64,000 bases of DNA from Larus michahellis (GCF_964199755.1 NW_027436216.1:5001-69000); one strand, 5' to 3'. Shown: positions 34,578 to 46,955, numbered from the stretch's first letter. Numbers and translations are program-made. The notes: generated from the sequence alone by a model not told the origin.

Positions 34578-36941
34578 TAAACTTAATTAAACTTTTGCAG
34601 GGCGTAGATAGAGATACATGTCATGCTAACCTACACAGGAAAGTAGATCATTAAGCGCAATAACAATATTTTTTATCAAGACTCAACATGCTTTAGATTA
34701 CTCGTAAAAGAAACCCCACAGTGGGTCATACAGCACTTCTAACGAGACCACGCATATTACCCAACTTCTGCCAGAACTGTATTCTGGATAGGACCGACAG
34801 TCAGATTGCAAGCAGAGGCTTGTACGCTGCCTGTAATACAGCGGCTGAGAAAGAACTGATGCTTTGGGCCGCCGCTCTCCTCGGCTGAGTCCACTCCGGT
34901 ACCCTAACCGTCGTTGCTGTTGCAGTTTAGGTTGGGCATTAAAACAAGCAACAGATGCTCCCTTTTAACTTCTCTCCCGAGGGAGGAAAGAATGAGAGGC
35001 ATTTATCGATTGAAAAAGGAGCTAAGCTGTAAGGAAATATTAACAGAAAAATAATACCAACAAAAGACAACAGTAACAAGAAAACAAGGAAATATATACA
35101 ACATATACACAACACGGTATCAAGCTCCCAGGGTGACCATCGCTTCACTGGCAGGCACAGGGAAAGTCCGAGACTGGAGTCAGCAACGGATGGAAACTGG
35201 AGTCCGGGTCTGGTGGCGCAAACACATGAATCGGGATGAAAGGATGACAAATGGACAGAGAAGTCCTCGGACGCCGGGCGTTGAAGGAAAGGTACCAACC
35301 CCTTCGATCCCTCTAGCTTTTATACTGAGCACGATGAGGATGGGATGGAATACCCCGTCAGTCGGATTCGCGTCACCGGTCCTGCCTGCTCTTCAGCATG
35401 GGTGCAACCCCTCTACGCTCTTGCACTTCCGACCCTCCAACATGGTGTGCACAGTTACCTAACAGAGGTTGTTACAGCAATAAGTATAAGCAAGAACCTC
35501 TCCGCATAGCATCCCTGGGCATTAAGTGTAAATATAAGGTCTTAGCACTTTGGAAGCTGATACTACCTGAAAAATACATCATTATCTTCAGAGAGTTCAG
35601 TTAGAAGAGATTTACCTGAAAAGTAAAATTACTGAAAGGAAAACTGGCTGTGTTGTACCTCAGACCAGCACATTCACACATAGCTATGCAACCTCACATT
35701 CACATGAAAAAAAAAAAAGAGTACCCAACTATCTTCATAGAGGCGCCAGTCACATCTTCTCTCTAATACCACTTGCCGAGCCACCTCTGTACAGCGCTCC
35801 TCTTGGCTCCCCTGCATCACCCTGCACATCTCATCTCTCTGCATCTAAAGAGAGAAGAAAAAAAATCAAAAACATTACCCTGATGCAGAGCTTAATTCCA
35901 AAGGTCTTGTTTCTACTTCGGAATACTGTTCAATTAGATCCAACTACAGCCTGCCATCAAAAAAAAAAAAGCAGCCCACAAACATTACACCCCACACAAA
36001 GCAGCCTGAACATCTTTGAGATATTATCTCCTTCGCTATCCGTGAACAGCCTCTCTGATGTAGCTCTGCTTATGCCAACACCCACTAATGAAACACCCAT
36101 CCACCCAACCTACTGAGAGCAAATCAATTCCTGATGACTATGCAACCTTTGCCTCAGTCTCGACAGATCCACATATTAACTATAGACTCTCATCACTATT
36201 CTGCCTGCCCTGGACTCTACACACCCAGGCAGGGGGGCTCCAAGCCAGACACACACACACACACGCACAGCCCAACACTACACAGAACGCTAAAAACAAT
36301 GCGCTTCAAGGATGAGAGAAAACTCTCAGCAAGAAGGATGACACTGGGACTGAAGTCACCGTTGGGGAAGAAGACCTAGAGACTGTGGTGGTGATGTGAA
36401 GAGGCTCTACGGAAGCCCCTGAAACGAAGTTTAGAACATCGTCTGTGATAACAAGGGACTGTCGAGACCAATAAGATGTATGCGCAGGAAGCCTGGCTTC
36501 AAGACCTAAGAACATAATGACATAGGGAAGAAGTCCCAGTTGCAGAAGCGGGCCGTCCAGAAGCTTCCGAGACGCAAGAACGATGCATGCTTTAAGCTTC
36601 TAACGGAAGAAGAGTGGCAGCCGAATGGTGCTGTGCCCATGGGTGCGGGTGTTCCAGACCCTAGGGATGGCGCCTGAGGCACCATGCCGTGCTCCTGGAG
36701 CTTAAAGATGACCTTGAGACCCGAGAAGGGTCTAAGACACAGAACACAGGCCACATGAAAGACAGGACAACACACACAGGTTGGAACCGCCCTGCCCGGG
36801 AATGCCAAACAGTAAGCCACATCCCTTACGTGCCTAAAGGAGACTGCGCTCCAGGACAAACCTCTCCCTTATGCCAACTTCAAAGACACCTTTTTGCAGT
36901 TCTCAACCTTGTCCCCTCTCGGGCGCTAGTCTCTCAACTTA

Positions 36942-37041
36942 GCTTTCGGAGGGCCAGGGGCCCAAATCCATCCTTGAGGTAGTCCACAGAAAACAGCCAT
37001 CCAATACGTTCCTGTGGTCACCAGCTTCCTCCTCTTCCTCT
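36942..37041 (-). other. Candidate terminal exon, unit C
   Basis: The minus frame after TTTTGCAG reads EEEEEAGDHRNVLDGCFLW and reaches the same TAA position as A and B (GAAAGCTAA). The acceptor-like pyrimidine tract is conserved. Confidence 0.3.
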
Positions 37042-38100
37042 GCAAAAGAAAAGGAAAAAACATTACCCCAAAAGCAGCCACAGCACCAGCAATAAGCATC
37101 CTGAGAGGAGATACCAACCTCTTCCACAACATCCTCAGCCTCGTGAACGCCAAGACATTCTGCTCGACCGCTCCGTGCCAATTCCAGAGTCTGACGCTGC
37201 GGCAACAGTTATTCACAGCACCTAAGAGACCAAGAAATGCAACATTAGCACTGCGCTTCTGCCAAACCACCAGTCCCGTGCTCCTCCTCGATACTATCCG
37301 GCTCACCTCAAATGCGAGAGCCTAGAACACACCAGGCTCCGGCAACACACAAACCCAACTGCAATACCTGTCCCAGAAGGACTCATGAACCCAGCTCCCT
37401 TTTCTAGCCCTCCCCCAGTGCCAAGCCCCTCTCTTCTCCCTGACCCATCAGGGAAGGAGCCCCACTTCTTCCCCACAGCTCCTACCCTTTATTTGCCAGC
37501 CTGAACACCCAGCGTCGGACGCTTCTCGGGAGCCACTCTTCCCAGCCTCTCCCTGCGTTCCGCCACAACCTCCTATCTTCTGTCTTCCCACGGACTCCGG
37601 GCTCTGCTACAGACCCACAGAGTCAGCGAAGCCCTGACCCGACCTACAACAGGGGCCTGCCGCAAGCCACAAAGGCTCCAGGGACACGGCGGTACCCTGC
37701 GCACTCTGGGGGAAGGCGACGAGGCACCCCGCATCCTGCAATATGTTATGCCTTACGGACCTGCTGCTTTCCTGAGAAATGTGAGAACTCCATCTACGGC
37801 TGCAGACAAGATGCTCACCCAGGCCCTGCAAAGTAATCTCATCATCTGCCCGATTGAGACAAATTCTATTGGCACCTTACCTGGGATACGGCAAAGCTAG
37901 TGGGGAAAAACAAACAATAAAGTTCCATCTTCAATACACTCAGGGATTCCAGGAAAATACGCCGTGCCTGGAAAAGAGAAAACTGTACCCTTAAACCATC
38001 TCACCGCCCCCGAATGCTCATTACAACGTGACTGACCTGAAAAACCCCAAGGAAGAGAACCAGCACATGAGGCTGCTGTCTACTATACATGCTGCCAGAC

Positions 38101-38509
38101 CTCACCTGGTCCTCAAGGTCTTACCACCTCCAGCTTCCTACCTGCTATTCTCTAAATGGGCTAACATCTCCGCCCAAGGAACTGAGCCAGCTCCAAAGCT
38201 GCAATCGACTGAAGGACCAGCAGAGCTCTGACCCTGGAGATGCCTGGCAGCGGAATGAGCTGCCCCAGCAGAGGCTCTGGGTTATATACCCCGGGCCCTG
38301 CCCACCGCCCTTCCCACCAGCACCTGGTAAAGGGGCTGGGGCAACAAGGCATAGAGTGTGCCAGAGGAGCAGCTGCTCCTTTCCTCACAGGCCTGAGAAG
38401 TACAGCATGCGAAACACCAAAACGGAGAAAGCGACCCTTAGAGGAAATGACAATACGTCCTCTTTTATTACAACTACATCAATTGTGTCAGCAATGGGGC
38501 CCAGTAGGT
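38101..38509. promoter_or_regulatory. Divergent promoter-like core, unit C
   Basis: The minus TATA (GGTATATAAC, 38281-38290) and the minus donor (CCAG then GTGAGG, near 38101) are intact. On the plus side ggcccagtag then gtaagt (38508) is a near-perfect 5' splice donor, about 160 bp beyond a weakened TATA (ggcatagagtg, ~38350). Confidence 0.55.
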
Positions 38510-41500
38510 AAGTAAACTTAATTAATCTTTTGCAGGGCATAGACATAAAGAGAAAGACGTCATCCTGACCTAAATAGGCAAGAAGATCATTAAGCATAAT
38601 AACAATATTTTTAAATCAAGACTCAATGTCCTTTAGTTTCCTCGTAAAAGAAACCCCACAACGAGTCATACAGCATTTCTAGCAAGACAACGCACATAAC
38701 CTGACTTCTGCCAGAACTGTGTTCTGGATCGGACTGGCAGACAGAGCGCAAGCAGGAGCTTGTACGCTGTCTGTAATGCAGTGGCTGAGAAAGAACCAAG
38801 GCTTGGGGCCGCCGCTCTCCTCGGCCGAGTCTGCTCCCGTGCCCTGTCCGTCCTTGCTGTTGTGCCTTAGGCCGCGCAGTAAAACAAGTGACACGTGCTC
38901 CCTTTTAACTTCTCTCCTGATGCAGGAGAGAAGAGAGCGAGACTTAGGGACTGAAAGATAAACTGAACTGTAATGAAATCTTAACAGCAAAATAATACCA
39001 AGAAAAGACAACAGTAACAAGAAAATAATTAAATGCATACAGGACATACACAACCCGATACGTAACTCCCAGGATGACCACTGCTTCACTGGCAGGCACG
39101 GGGAAAGTCCGGGACAGCACTCGGTGACAGACTGGAACCGGATTCCAGACCCGGTTGCATAAATGCACAGATGGGGGTCAAAGGACAATGAACAGACAGA
39201 GGAATCCTCAAAGGCCAGACAACAGGTACCGACCCCTTCGATCCCACTGCTTTTATACAGAGCGTGATGATGATGGGATGCAATACCCCATCGGTCAGGT
39301 TCGGGTCACCGGTCCTGTCTTCTCTTCACCGTGGGTGCGATCCCTCTACGCTTTTCTGCTTCCGACGGGGCATATATAAAAGTTAGCTGCACTGTGCTGT
39401 TATAGGAATAAGTATAAGCAAGAGCCTCTCTGCACGGCATCCCTTGGCATTAAGTGTAAATATAAGGTCTTGGCGCTCTGAAGGCAGATACTACCTGAAA
39501 AATACGTTATTGTTTTCAGAGAGTTCAGTTCATTGGAAGAGACTTACCTGCAAAGCAAAGTGACTGAAAACAACACTGGTTCTCTTGTACCTCAGTCCAG
39601 CACTTCCACGCATGGCTACGTAACCTCACATTCACATGAAAAAAAGTGGCCAAATGTATTCGTGGAGCCGCCGGTCACATCTTCCCTTTAATACCTCAGG
39701 CTAAGCTACCTTTGTCCTGTGCTCCCGTCGGCTCCCCTGCGTATCCCTGTCCATCTCATCTCTCCGCATCTGAAAAAAAAAAAAAAAACAACACACCAAC
39801 ATCAAACATTACCCTGATGCAGAGCAGTAGCTTTATTCCAAAGGTCTCCTTTCTACTTAGGAACCCTGTTCACATAAGTCCAACTACAGCCTGTCATCCA
39901 AAAGAGAGAAGCCTGCAAACATTACACCCCACACAAAGCAGCCTGAACATCTTTGAGATACTGTCCATTTCACTAGCCGCAAACACCCTCTCCGACTTGG
40001 CTCTGCTTATGCCAGCGCCCGCTAATGAAACACCCGTCCACGCAGCCTCTCGAGAGCTAATCGATTAGAGATAACTATGCAACCTTTGCCTGGGTTGCAG
40101 ATCCTCATATTCACTACAGACTCTCATCGTGATTCTGCCTACCCTGTACACTACACGCCCGGGCAGGGCAGCCCCGAGCCAAACACACACAGACTGACGC
40201 TACACAGAACACCACGAATGACGCGCCTCAAGGATGAGAGAAAACTCTCAGCAAGAAGGATGACACTGGGACCAAAGCCACCGTCGGGCAAGACGACCTG
40301 TGGCACTGTGATGGTGACGATGTGAAGAGGCTCCACAGAACCCCCTGAAACGAAGTGTACAACTTCACAGTTCCTGAGAAGGGACTGTCGAGCCTGACAA
40401 GACGGACATGCAGGAAGCCTAGCTTCAAGACCTAAGAACATAACGACACAGGGAAGAAGCCCCAGTTGCTAAAGTGGACCGTCCGGAAAGTTCCAAGACG
40501 CAAGACCGATGCACGCTTTAAGATTCTAATGCAACAAGAGAGGCAGACGGTTGGTGCTATGCCCATGGGTGCAGGCGTTTGACACCATAATGATGGTACC
40601 CGATGCACATTCCATGCTCCTGGAGCTTAAAGATGATCTCGAGACCCAAGAAAAGGTCTAGAATGCAAAACACAGACAACACAATCGACATGGCAACACA
40701 CACAAGCTGGAACTGCCCTGCCCAGGATGTGTTAATATAATACTGGACAGTAAGGTACATCGTTTACCTGCCCAAAGGAGACTGTGCCCCGGGACAGCCC
40801 TCCCCGCTACGCTAACGTCAAAGACCCCATTACACAATTGTCAGCCTCCGCCCCTTTCCGGTGCTGGTCTCTCAACTTAGCTTTTGGAGGGCTACTATCT
40901 GATTCCATCCTTGACGTAGTCCACAAAACACAACCATCCGATACGTTCTTGCGGTCACCGGCTTACTCCTCTTCCTCTGCAAAAGGAAAAGAAAAAAATA
41001 ATCCCAAAAGCAGCTACAACACCAGCAATAAGCATCCTGAGAAGAGACGACGACCTCCTCCACAAAACCCCTCGAGCCTCCTGAACGCTGGTGCAGTCTG
41101 ATTGCCTCCTCCGCACCGATTCCAGAGTCGGATGCTGCAGCGACAGTTATTCACGGCACCTAAGAAACCAAGAAACACAACATTTGTACTTCACTTCTGC
41201 CAAACCACCAGTCCTGTGCTCCTCCTCGATACTATCCAGCTCACCTCAAATGCAAGAGCCTATAGCAGACCAGACACCATCAACAACCAAACCCAATGAC
41301 AAAACTTGTCCAAGAAAAATGCGTGAACCCACCTCCCTTTCCTAGCCATCCCCTAATGCCAAAACTTTAGAAACTCCCCCCCTTCTCCTGAACCATCAGG
41401 GAAGGAGGCTTACTGCTCCCCCACAACTCCTGCCCCTTATTTTCCAACTGCTCCTCAGGACCTGCTCTTCTGAGCCCTACCCTGTGTTTGGCAGACACCT

Positions 41501-42009
41501 CCTGTCTTCTGCCTTCACAGAGACTCCGGGCTCTGCTACAGACCTGGAAAACTGTTACAGAACCTACCGGTAACCGCCTGCAAACCGCAAAAGCTTCAGG
41601 GCCACTGTGATACCCTACATGGTCTGAAAGAAAACGGTGAGCCATCCCTGCTGTTATGACCCTGTTGCTTTCTCAAAACAGATAAACTCAATATATGGAT
41701 ACATACAAGACAGTCACGCTAAATCCTGCTCCAATATCTCATAACGCATCTGATTGAGACTAACAAAAACACCAACTAACATAGTGTACATCAAAATTAG
41801 AAAAGAGTACAAAGTTCTATCTTCAATGAAGTCAGAAATTACAATAAAACACACCACCTGCCATAAGCAAAGAAAGAACACATACTATTAAACCATTTAA
41901 ACAAACTAAATGCTCCCTATAAAACTAAATATATGGGGAAAAAAAAAAAACAAACATACATCTCCACTTTCTATGGCAACCACCCTTACATTGAAAAATC
42001 TTACCTCTG

Positions 42010-42395
42010 ACGTCTTACCTATACTAGTTTAAACACTAAAACAAGCCTTCCCAAACAGCTGCACAAGCTCTAAAACAACGCTTAAGAAACATCAGAGCTC
42101 TAACCGTGGAAAAGCCCAGCACCAGAATGAGCTCCTGACCTGAAGCTGTGGCTCATATACCCCGGGCCCCGCCTGCGGCCCTGAGGCCCCGCCCACCATC
42201 TTTCCCACAATCCCCTGGGTAAAGGGTGGGGCCAACCCCCAGAAGCATAAAAGCAGCTGAAGGTGCAGTAGGTGTTGTTATTTGCTTTAAGTTTATGAAC
42301 TACAAAGTACTGAAGAGTAACCCTTGCTAGAAAAAACATTATCTGCTTGTCCTCTGCAGCTACATCTATTACATCAATGATATGTCCAGGTAAGC
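42010..42395. promoter_or_regulatory. Divergent promoter-like core, unit D
   Basis: The plus TATA is best here (gcataaaagc, 42246-42253), followed ~140 bp later by atgtccag then gtaagc (42390), a good donor. The minus TATA reads GGGGTATATGAG (42153-42162). Minus donors AGGTAAGA and AGGTAAGAC lie at ~42002-42018. Two GC boxes (ccccgcc, ccccgccc) lie between the TATA motifs. Confidence 0.5.
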
Positions 42396-42869
42396 AATTA
42401 AATTATTTTTTTACGGAATGTAGATAGAAAAAAAATAAATGTCAGACTAATCTCTATAGCAAAGTAGCTTATTCAATGAAATGATAACATTATTATTAAA
42501 ACTTACATACTTAAGTGTCCTTCAAGAGAAAAAATACAAACCCAAAACCAATATATTACTGTGGGGTCATTCCTTATTTCTAGCGAGACTGTGTGCACTA
42601 CTGAACTTCTGCCAGCAAGCCCTTCTTGGATGGGAGTGAGTAACAGAATCAGATTCTGTAAGAAAACCGTCTCAAAAACATTTTCCTCTGTGAAATAAGG
42701 TATTTACTGTAAATTGCTGGCAATTTCAAGTCATGTTGATGATCTTTTTGACTTTTTACTCAACAGCGCTACTTGAGTCCCAAGCTACTTGAGTCCCAAC
42801 ATACAGAAAGCAACAAAAAAGTATGGAAATACAAGTGACATTTCCTGAACCTGCATAAAACACCCTAAT

Positions 42870-43330
42870 TAACATCTAAGTAGCTAGAAGAAAAACAAAC
42901 TGTAAAAGGCAGCAAAAATCATCATAGTGGACATATGGATTGAAGTAGATGAAGGCTAAGAGGAGACCTGAGACTATGGTGGACATTTTTAGGAAACCCA
43001 ATACAAAGTAGAAAAATATTATAACACAGAAACCAAACACAAGGCTCTAGACCACATAGATGACTTTGGAAAAGGTTCTCACAGAAAAAGATGTGTTATT
43101 GCATAGATTAGAGAGGTCCTGAAGGAGCCAGAGAAACTAAATATATCTTGGGATGCGATGAGATCAACAGGGAATCGAGCAAAGTACGATTGTCCTCAGG
43201 GGACCGACTTCAGGCGCACCAAAAGCAAGAAAGAATAGGAAGACTGATGGCGTTAACCGTTGCAAACTTGGGAAAGGTTCTGAAGGGGAAAAAAGGGGTG
43301 CAGAGTGCGCTTCAGAGCTAAAATGAGGTT
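42870..43330. repeat. Extra segment in unit D, ~250 bp repeat-like
   Basis: This sequence is absent from units A-C. Words such as gaggtcctgaaggagccag and tgtcctcaggggaccga recall the degenerate ~250 bp repeat at 44690-45430 and 52140-52560, so it may be another copy. Similarity is weak by eye. Confidence 0.35.
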
Positions 43331-43967
43331 CTAGTGCTTAAGGGATTGTTGCGATTTTGTCCAGATTGGCCAATCAGAACAACAGATGGCCCTTCCCCCC
43401 CCTCCTCAGAAAGGAGAGGAAGAATTAGGAGACTTATGAGTTTAGAAAAAGAACTAAACTACTTCAATTTTTATTGTTCGGTTATTATTTACTATTCTCT
43501 TATTTAATATTATTTTCATTAAAGAAGAAAGTATTGTATATATATAAAACCATATCCAGCTCCCAGGATGACGATCACGTCACCAGCAGACACAGGGTAA
43601 GTCCCAGACTGGAGTCAGTGACGGACAGGAGCTGAATTCCAGAACTACAGTCAGGAGTGCTCGGATCGGGATCAAAGGCAGACAAACAGTGTCCTCTTCA
43701 GATGTCAGCCATTAAAGAAAAAGCGACCCAGAACCCTCTTGCCCTTTTGATCCCTCAACTTTTATACTGAGTGTGATGCAGATGGGATGGAATACTCTGT
43801 TGGTCAGTTTTGGGTCACCTGTCCCATCTGCTTCTCCCTGCAGGTGTGACCCCTCTACGCTTCTCTGCTTCTGACCCTCTAATGGGGCAAGCACCAGAGT
43901 TAGCTGACCTTGGTTGTTACAGCAATAAGTCTAAGCAAGAGCTTTTGTGCATACCATTCCTTGGTAT

Positions 43968-44461
43968 AATCATAGAATCATAGGGTTGGAAGGGACCTCT
44001 GGAGATCATCTAGTCCAACCCCCCTGCCAGAGCAGGGTCACCTAGAGCAGGTTACACAGGAACACGTCCAGGTGGGTTTTGAATGGCTCCAGAGTTGGAG
44101 ACTCCACCACCTCTCTGGGCAGCCTGTTGCAGTGCTCTGCCACCCTCAGGGTAAAGAAGTTCCTCCTCATGTTTAGGTGGAACTTCCTGTGTTCAAGTTT
44201 GTGCCCATTGCCTCTTGTCCTGTCCCCGGGCACCACTGAAAAGAGCCTGGCCCCATCCTCCTGACACCCACCCTTTAAGTATTTATAAGTGTTGATAAGG
44301 TCACCCCTCAGCCGTCTTTTTTCCAGACTGAAGAGACCCAAATCCCTCAGCCTTTCCTCATAAGAGAGGTGTTCCAGTCCCCTAATCATCTTTGTAGCTC
44401 TCTGCTGCACCCTTTCCAGCAGTTCCCTGTCCCTCTTGAACCGGGGAGCCCAATCGGGACT
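43968..44461 (-). mobile_element. CR1 LINE 3' end inserted in unit D
   Basis: In minus orientation the element ends with the CR1 terminus (+ strand aatcatagaatcataggg, two octamer-like ATTCTATG copies on the minus strand). The 3' UTR and the C-terminal ORF2 region follow. Unit D sequence is recognisable on both sides (accattccttggtat left, ctctgagagtaaac right) and the other units lack the element, so it inserted after unit D arose. About 30 bp of target may be missing. Confidence 0.95.
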
Positions 44462-44467
44462 TATCAC
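44042..44467 (-). pseudogene. CR1 ORF2 reverse transcriptase C-terminal fragment
   Basis: An open minus-strand frame of 141 codons covers the C-terminal end of the CR1 ORF2 protein beyond the catalytic reverse-transcriptase core. Typical stretches include [32 protein letters not shown] and [16 protein letters not shown]. The endonuclease and RT catalytic motifs are missing because of 5' truncation, so it cannot be active. The frame is intact over its length, consistent with a fairly young insertion. Confidence 0.9.
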
Positions 44468-44689
44468 TCTGAGAGTAAACAGTTGCTGAACAATATTCTG
44501 TCAATTTCAGACTTCAGTCAGTTAGAAGAGGCCCAGCTAAAAAGTAAAATTACAAATCAGAAAATTGATTCTGTTTTACCTCAAACCAGGACAGGAATGT
44601 CTTATGAGAGCTCGGCGATGGTAGCGGACGAGTCCCCACCCGAGAGACCGAATAAGCCTCACAGATAACAAGACAGAACTCCGAAGGGA

Positions 44690-45432
44690 ATTTTGACCAA
44701 GTACAGATGACGTCAGGGGACAGAATAAAGGCATCCTAAACATCAAAGAAGTTGTTAAGGGTGCTCTGGAGAGCACAAAAAGAACAAAATCAAAAGGGAG
44801 CTGAAGTGCTGTGGGGTATAAGAAAGGACTCGGAAGACAAGGCTTTAAAAAGCGGAGGCGTTCTGAGGGGGTAGGGTAGGAAAAAAAGGCTCGGACATGC
44901 AGCAAGGCTTTAGGAGCCTCAGGAAGGGGTATGGACAAACTACAGATGAAGGAGTGGAAGCGGTACTCCGTGGAGATGCCCTTGATGGTGGAAAGAAAGA
45001 TGAAGGGGTGCCACGTAGCAAAGAAACACGGGAGGCTCTGATAGAACAAGAGAGACGGAAAGGGAGATAAAATGCTATGAGGAGCTGTGGAGTTCCAGAA
45101 AGGTCTCGGGAGGCTTGGTGAGGGTGAAAAAAGGGGCATCGAGGGGTGCTGATAGACAAAAGAAGGCTGAGGGGAGGACTAGGAGGAACTTGGATGATCG
45201 TCTGAGGGGAGTACAGGTGTTCCCGGGTGGCTGGAGACGAAATACGGGAATCCTAGGTAGCACAGAGAAACAAATGAGTGCACTACATCTCAAAGACGGA
45301 CCCACCGAAAATGCTATGAGATGCATGCCAGTTGCTGGGAAGCTCCTGAGGGGCATCGTGACTGGGAGAAGAAAAGTCCCGACGGAACCAGAGAGACAGA
45401 AAAGCGACAGGGAACGTGATGATTAAATCTGG
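44690..45432. repeat. Degenerate ~250 bp tandem repeat (3 units)
   Basis: Homologous words appear at ~240-270 bp steps: gcatcctaaacatcaaagaa, gtgccacgtagcaaagaaac and aatcctaggtagcacagaga; and agtgctgtggggtataagaa, atgctatgaggagctgtgga and atgctatgagatgcatgcca. Divergence is high. Another stretch of the same repeat lies at 52190-52520, on the far side of the CR1/ERV insertion. Confidence 0.6.
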
Positions 45433-45566
45433 AGGGGATCCAGGCTGAGTAAACGTTGCCTTGGAGGCCAGGGAACTAATAGCTGCACGGCTATAAGGAG
45501 GAGAGGACAGAAGAACAGTGTTGGGTGTTGAAGAACAGCCGAGAAGACCCTCCTGCCGAGCAGTGA

Positions 45567-45650
45567 CATTCAGACTGGAAGGCCTTGCTTCCGAAACTCC
45601 TTCTCAGGGAGGAGTCTAGGTGCGGCTGGATCCAGTCTTAGCCTCCGACT
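45567..45650 (+). repeat. R700 fragment
   Basis: About 80 bp (ccttgcttccgaaactcc, gaggagtctaggtgcggctg, gatccag) matches the middle of R700. No R700 sequence is seen on either side and no 141 bp satellite is nearby, so this is an isolated fragment. Confidence 0.75.
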
Positions 45651-46149
45651 GTAAAGAACAGTTCGGCAACAAATTCTGTCACAGACTTGCTTTAATACGG
45701 CTCGAGCTGAGGGACCCCCTCGATGCTTTTCCTGTGCTTTATGAAGCCTCACCATCTATGACATAAGCTATTCCTGCCCGTGTTCACGTGACAAGCGCGT
45801 GTCTCTTCTCCAATTGAATTGTTCAGCCCTTACATGTCCTCTTCGATGACTGGAGTTTTGATGCAAGTGCTTTGACCTTCTCACTCGGTTTTCTGATCTC
45901 TGTCCCATCTCACAGCTGTATCTCAGCCTTCTGCTGACTCAGGAGAGTAAGGTCCCTTTCTTCGTTTCCGAGAATTAGAGTTCCCTTTCCTTTGATCGTA
46001 ACGGTCACTCAAATTTGTAACGTTAAGCATATGCTCTTCATCAATATTACTTATACAGTTTCATTGTGTTAGTTAAGTTCCAATATATCAAATTCAAACA
46101 CAACTACTATGCACCCTTCTTGGACTAGGGAGGAGCTCAGCCAAAGTCT
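45651..46149. other. Nothing recognised
   Basis: Mixed-composition sequence between the R700 fragment and the CR1. No open frame, repeat period or family similarity is visible. Confidence 0.4.
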
Positions 46150-46955
46150 GATATGCTGCTAGATTACATACACACTAAACTAGGCGGGTGTGTTGATCTG
46201 CTTGAGGGTAGGTTGGCTCTGCAGAGGGATCTGGACAGGCTGGACCGATGGGCTAAGGCCAGTGGTATGATGTTCAACAAGGCCAAGGGCCGGGTCCTGC
46301 ACTTTGGTCACAACAACCCCATGCAGTGCTACAGGATTGTGGCCGAGTGGCTTGAAAGCTGCCCGGCAGAAAAGGACCTGGGGGTGTTGGTGGACAGCCG
46401 GCTGAATATGAGCCAGCAGCGTGCCCAGGTGGCCAAGAAGGCCAACAGCATCCTAGCCTGTATCAGGAATAGTGTGGTGAGCCAGACTAGGGAAGTGATC
46501 GTCCCCATTTAGTCGGCACTGGTGAGGCCCCACCTCGAGTACTGCCTTCAGTTTTGGGCCCCTCACTAAAAGAAGGACAGTGAGGTGTTGGGGCGTGTCC
46601 AGAGAAGGGCTACAAAGCTGGTGAGGGGGCCGGAGGACAAATCTTATGAGGAACGACTGAGGGAGCTGGGGTTGTTTAGCCTGGAGAAGAGGAGGCTGAG
46701 GGGAGACCTTATCACCCTCTACAACTACCTGAAAGGAGGTTGTAGAGAGATGGGGGCTGACCTCTTCTCCCTGGTGACAAGTGATAGGATGAGAGGAAAC
46801 GGGTTCAAGTTATGTCAGGGGAGGTTTAGATTGCATATTAGGAAATATTTTTTCACTAAAAGGGTTATTAAACATTGGAATAGGCTGGCCAGGGAGGTGG
46901 TGGATTCACCATCCCTGGAGGTGTTTTAAAAAAAAGGGTAGATGTGGTACTTAGG
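46150..46955 (+). mobile_element. CR1 LINE, 5' portion of an ERV-split copy
   Basis: A + strand CR1 fragment begins at about [12 protein letters not shown] of ORF2 and runs through the C-terminal part to the start of the 3' UTR (gtagatgtggtacttagg). The frame has premature stops ([10 protein letters not shown] then TAG at ~46510; WAPH then TAA at ~46567), so it is a pseudogene. At 46955 it is cut by an endogenous retrovirus; the 3' remainder is at 52040-52137. Confidence 0.92.

Larger units (their letters stand above)
32315..35750. repeat. Segmental duplication, unit B (3.44 kb)
   Basis: Same ordered landmarks as unit A (32315, 32814, 33069, 33372, 33533, 33629, 34161, 34541, 35128 and 35317). 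It has lost the ~350-450 bp that in A, C and D carries gttattcacagcacctaag and cctatcttctgtc. Its promoter core is the most decayed, with the minus-facing TATA word changed to tcctgtaccc and the plus-side donor lost (agagaagtaaac). Confidence 0.87.
35751..39675. repeat. Segmental duplication, unit C (3.93 kb)
   Basis: The longest uninterrupted unit, with landmarks at 35751, 36227, 36481, 36784, 36935, 37028, 37571, 38101, 38467, 39068 and 39248. It includes the ~300 bp segment at 37330-37570 that A and B lack and that D keeps, so C is likely closest to the ancestral length. A short CA run (acacacacacacac) lies near 36250. Confidence 0.88.
39676..44620. repeat. Segmental duplication, unit D (interrupted)
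   Basis: Landmarks run at 39676, 40160, 40409, 40710, 40872, 40966, 41126, 41503, 42153, 42362, 42580, 43562, 43757 and 43922. The landmark ttcagtcagttagaagagg near 44510 lies beyond a CR1 insertion. It is longer than the others because of that CR1 (43968-44461) and ~550 bp of extra sequence around 42870-43330. It is the most diverged full unit, and its candidate terminal exon carries an in-frame stop (EEEE then TAA). Confidence 0.82.
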
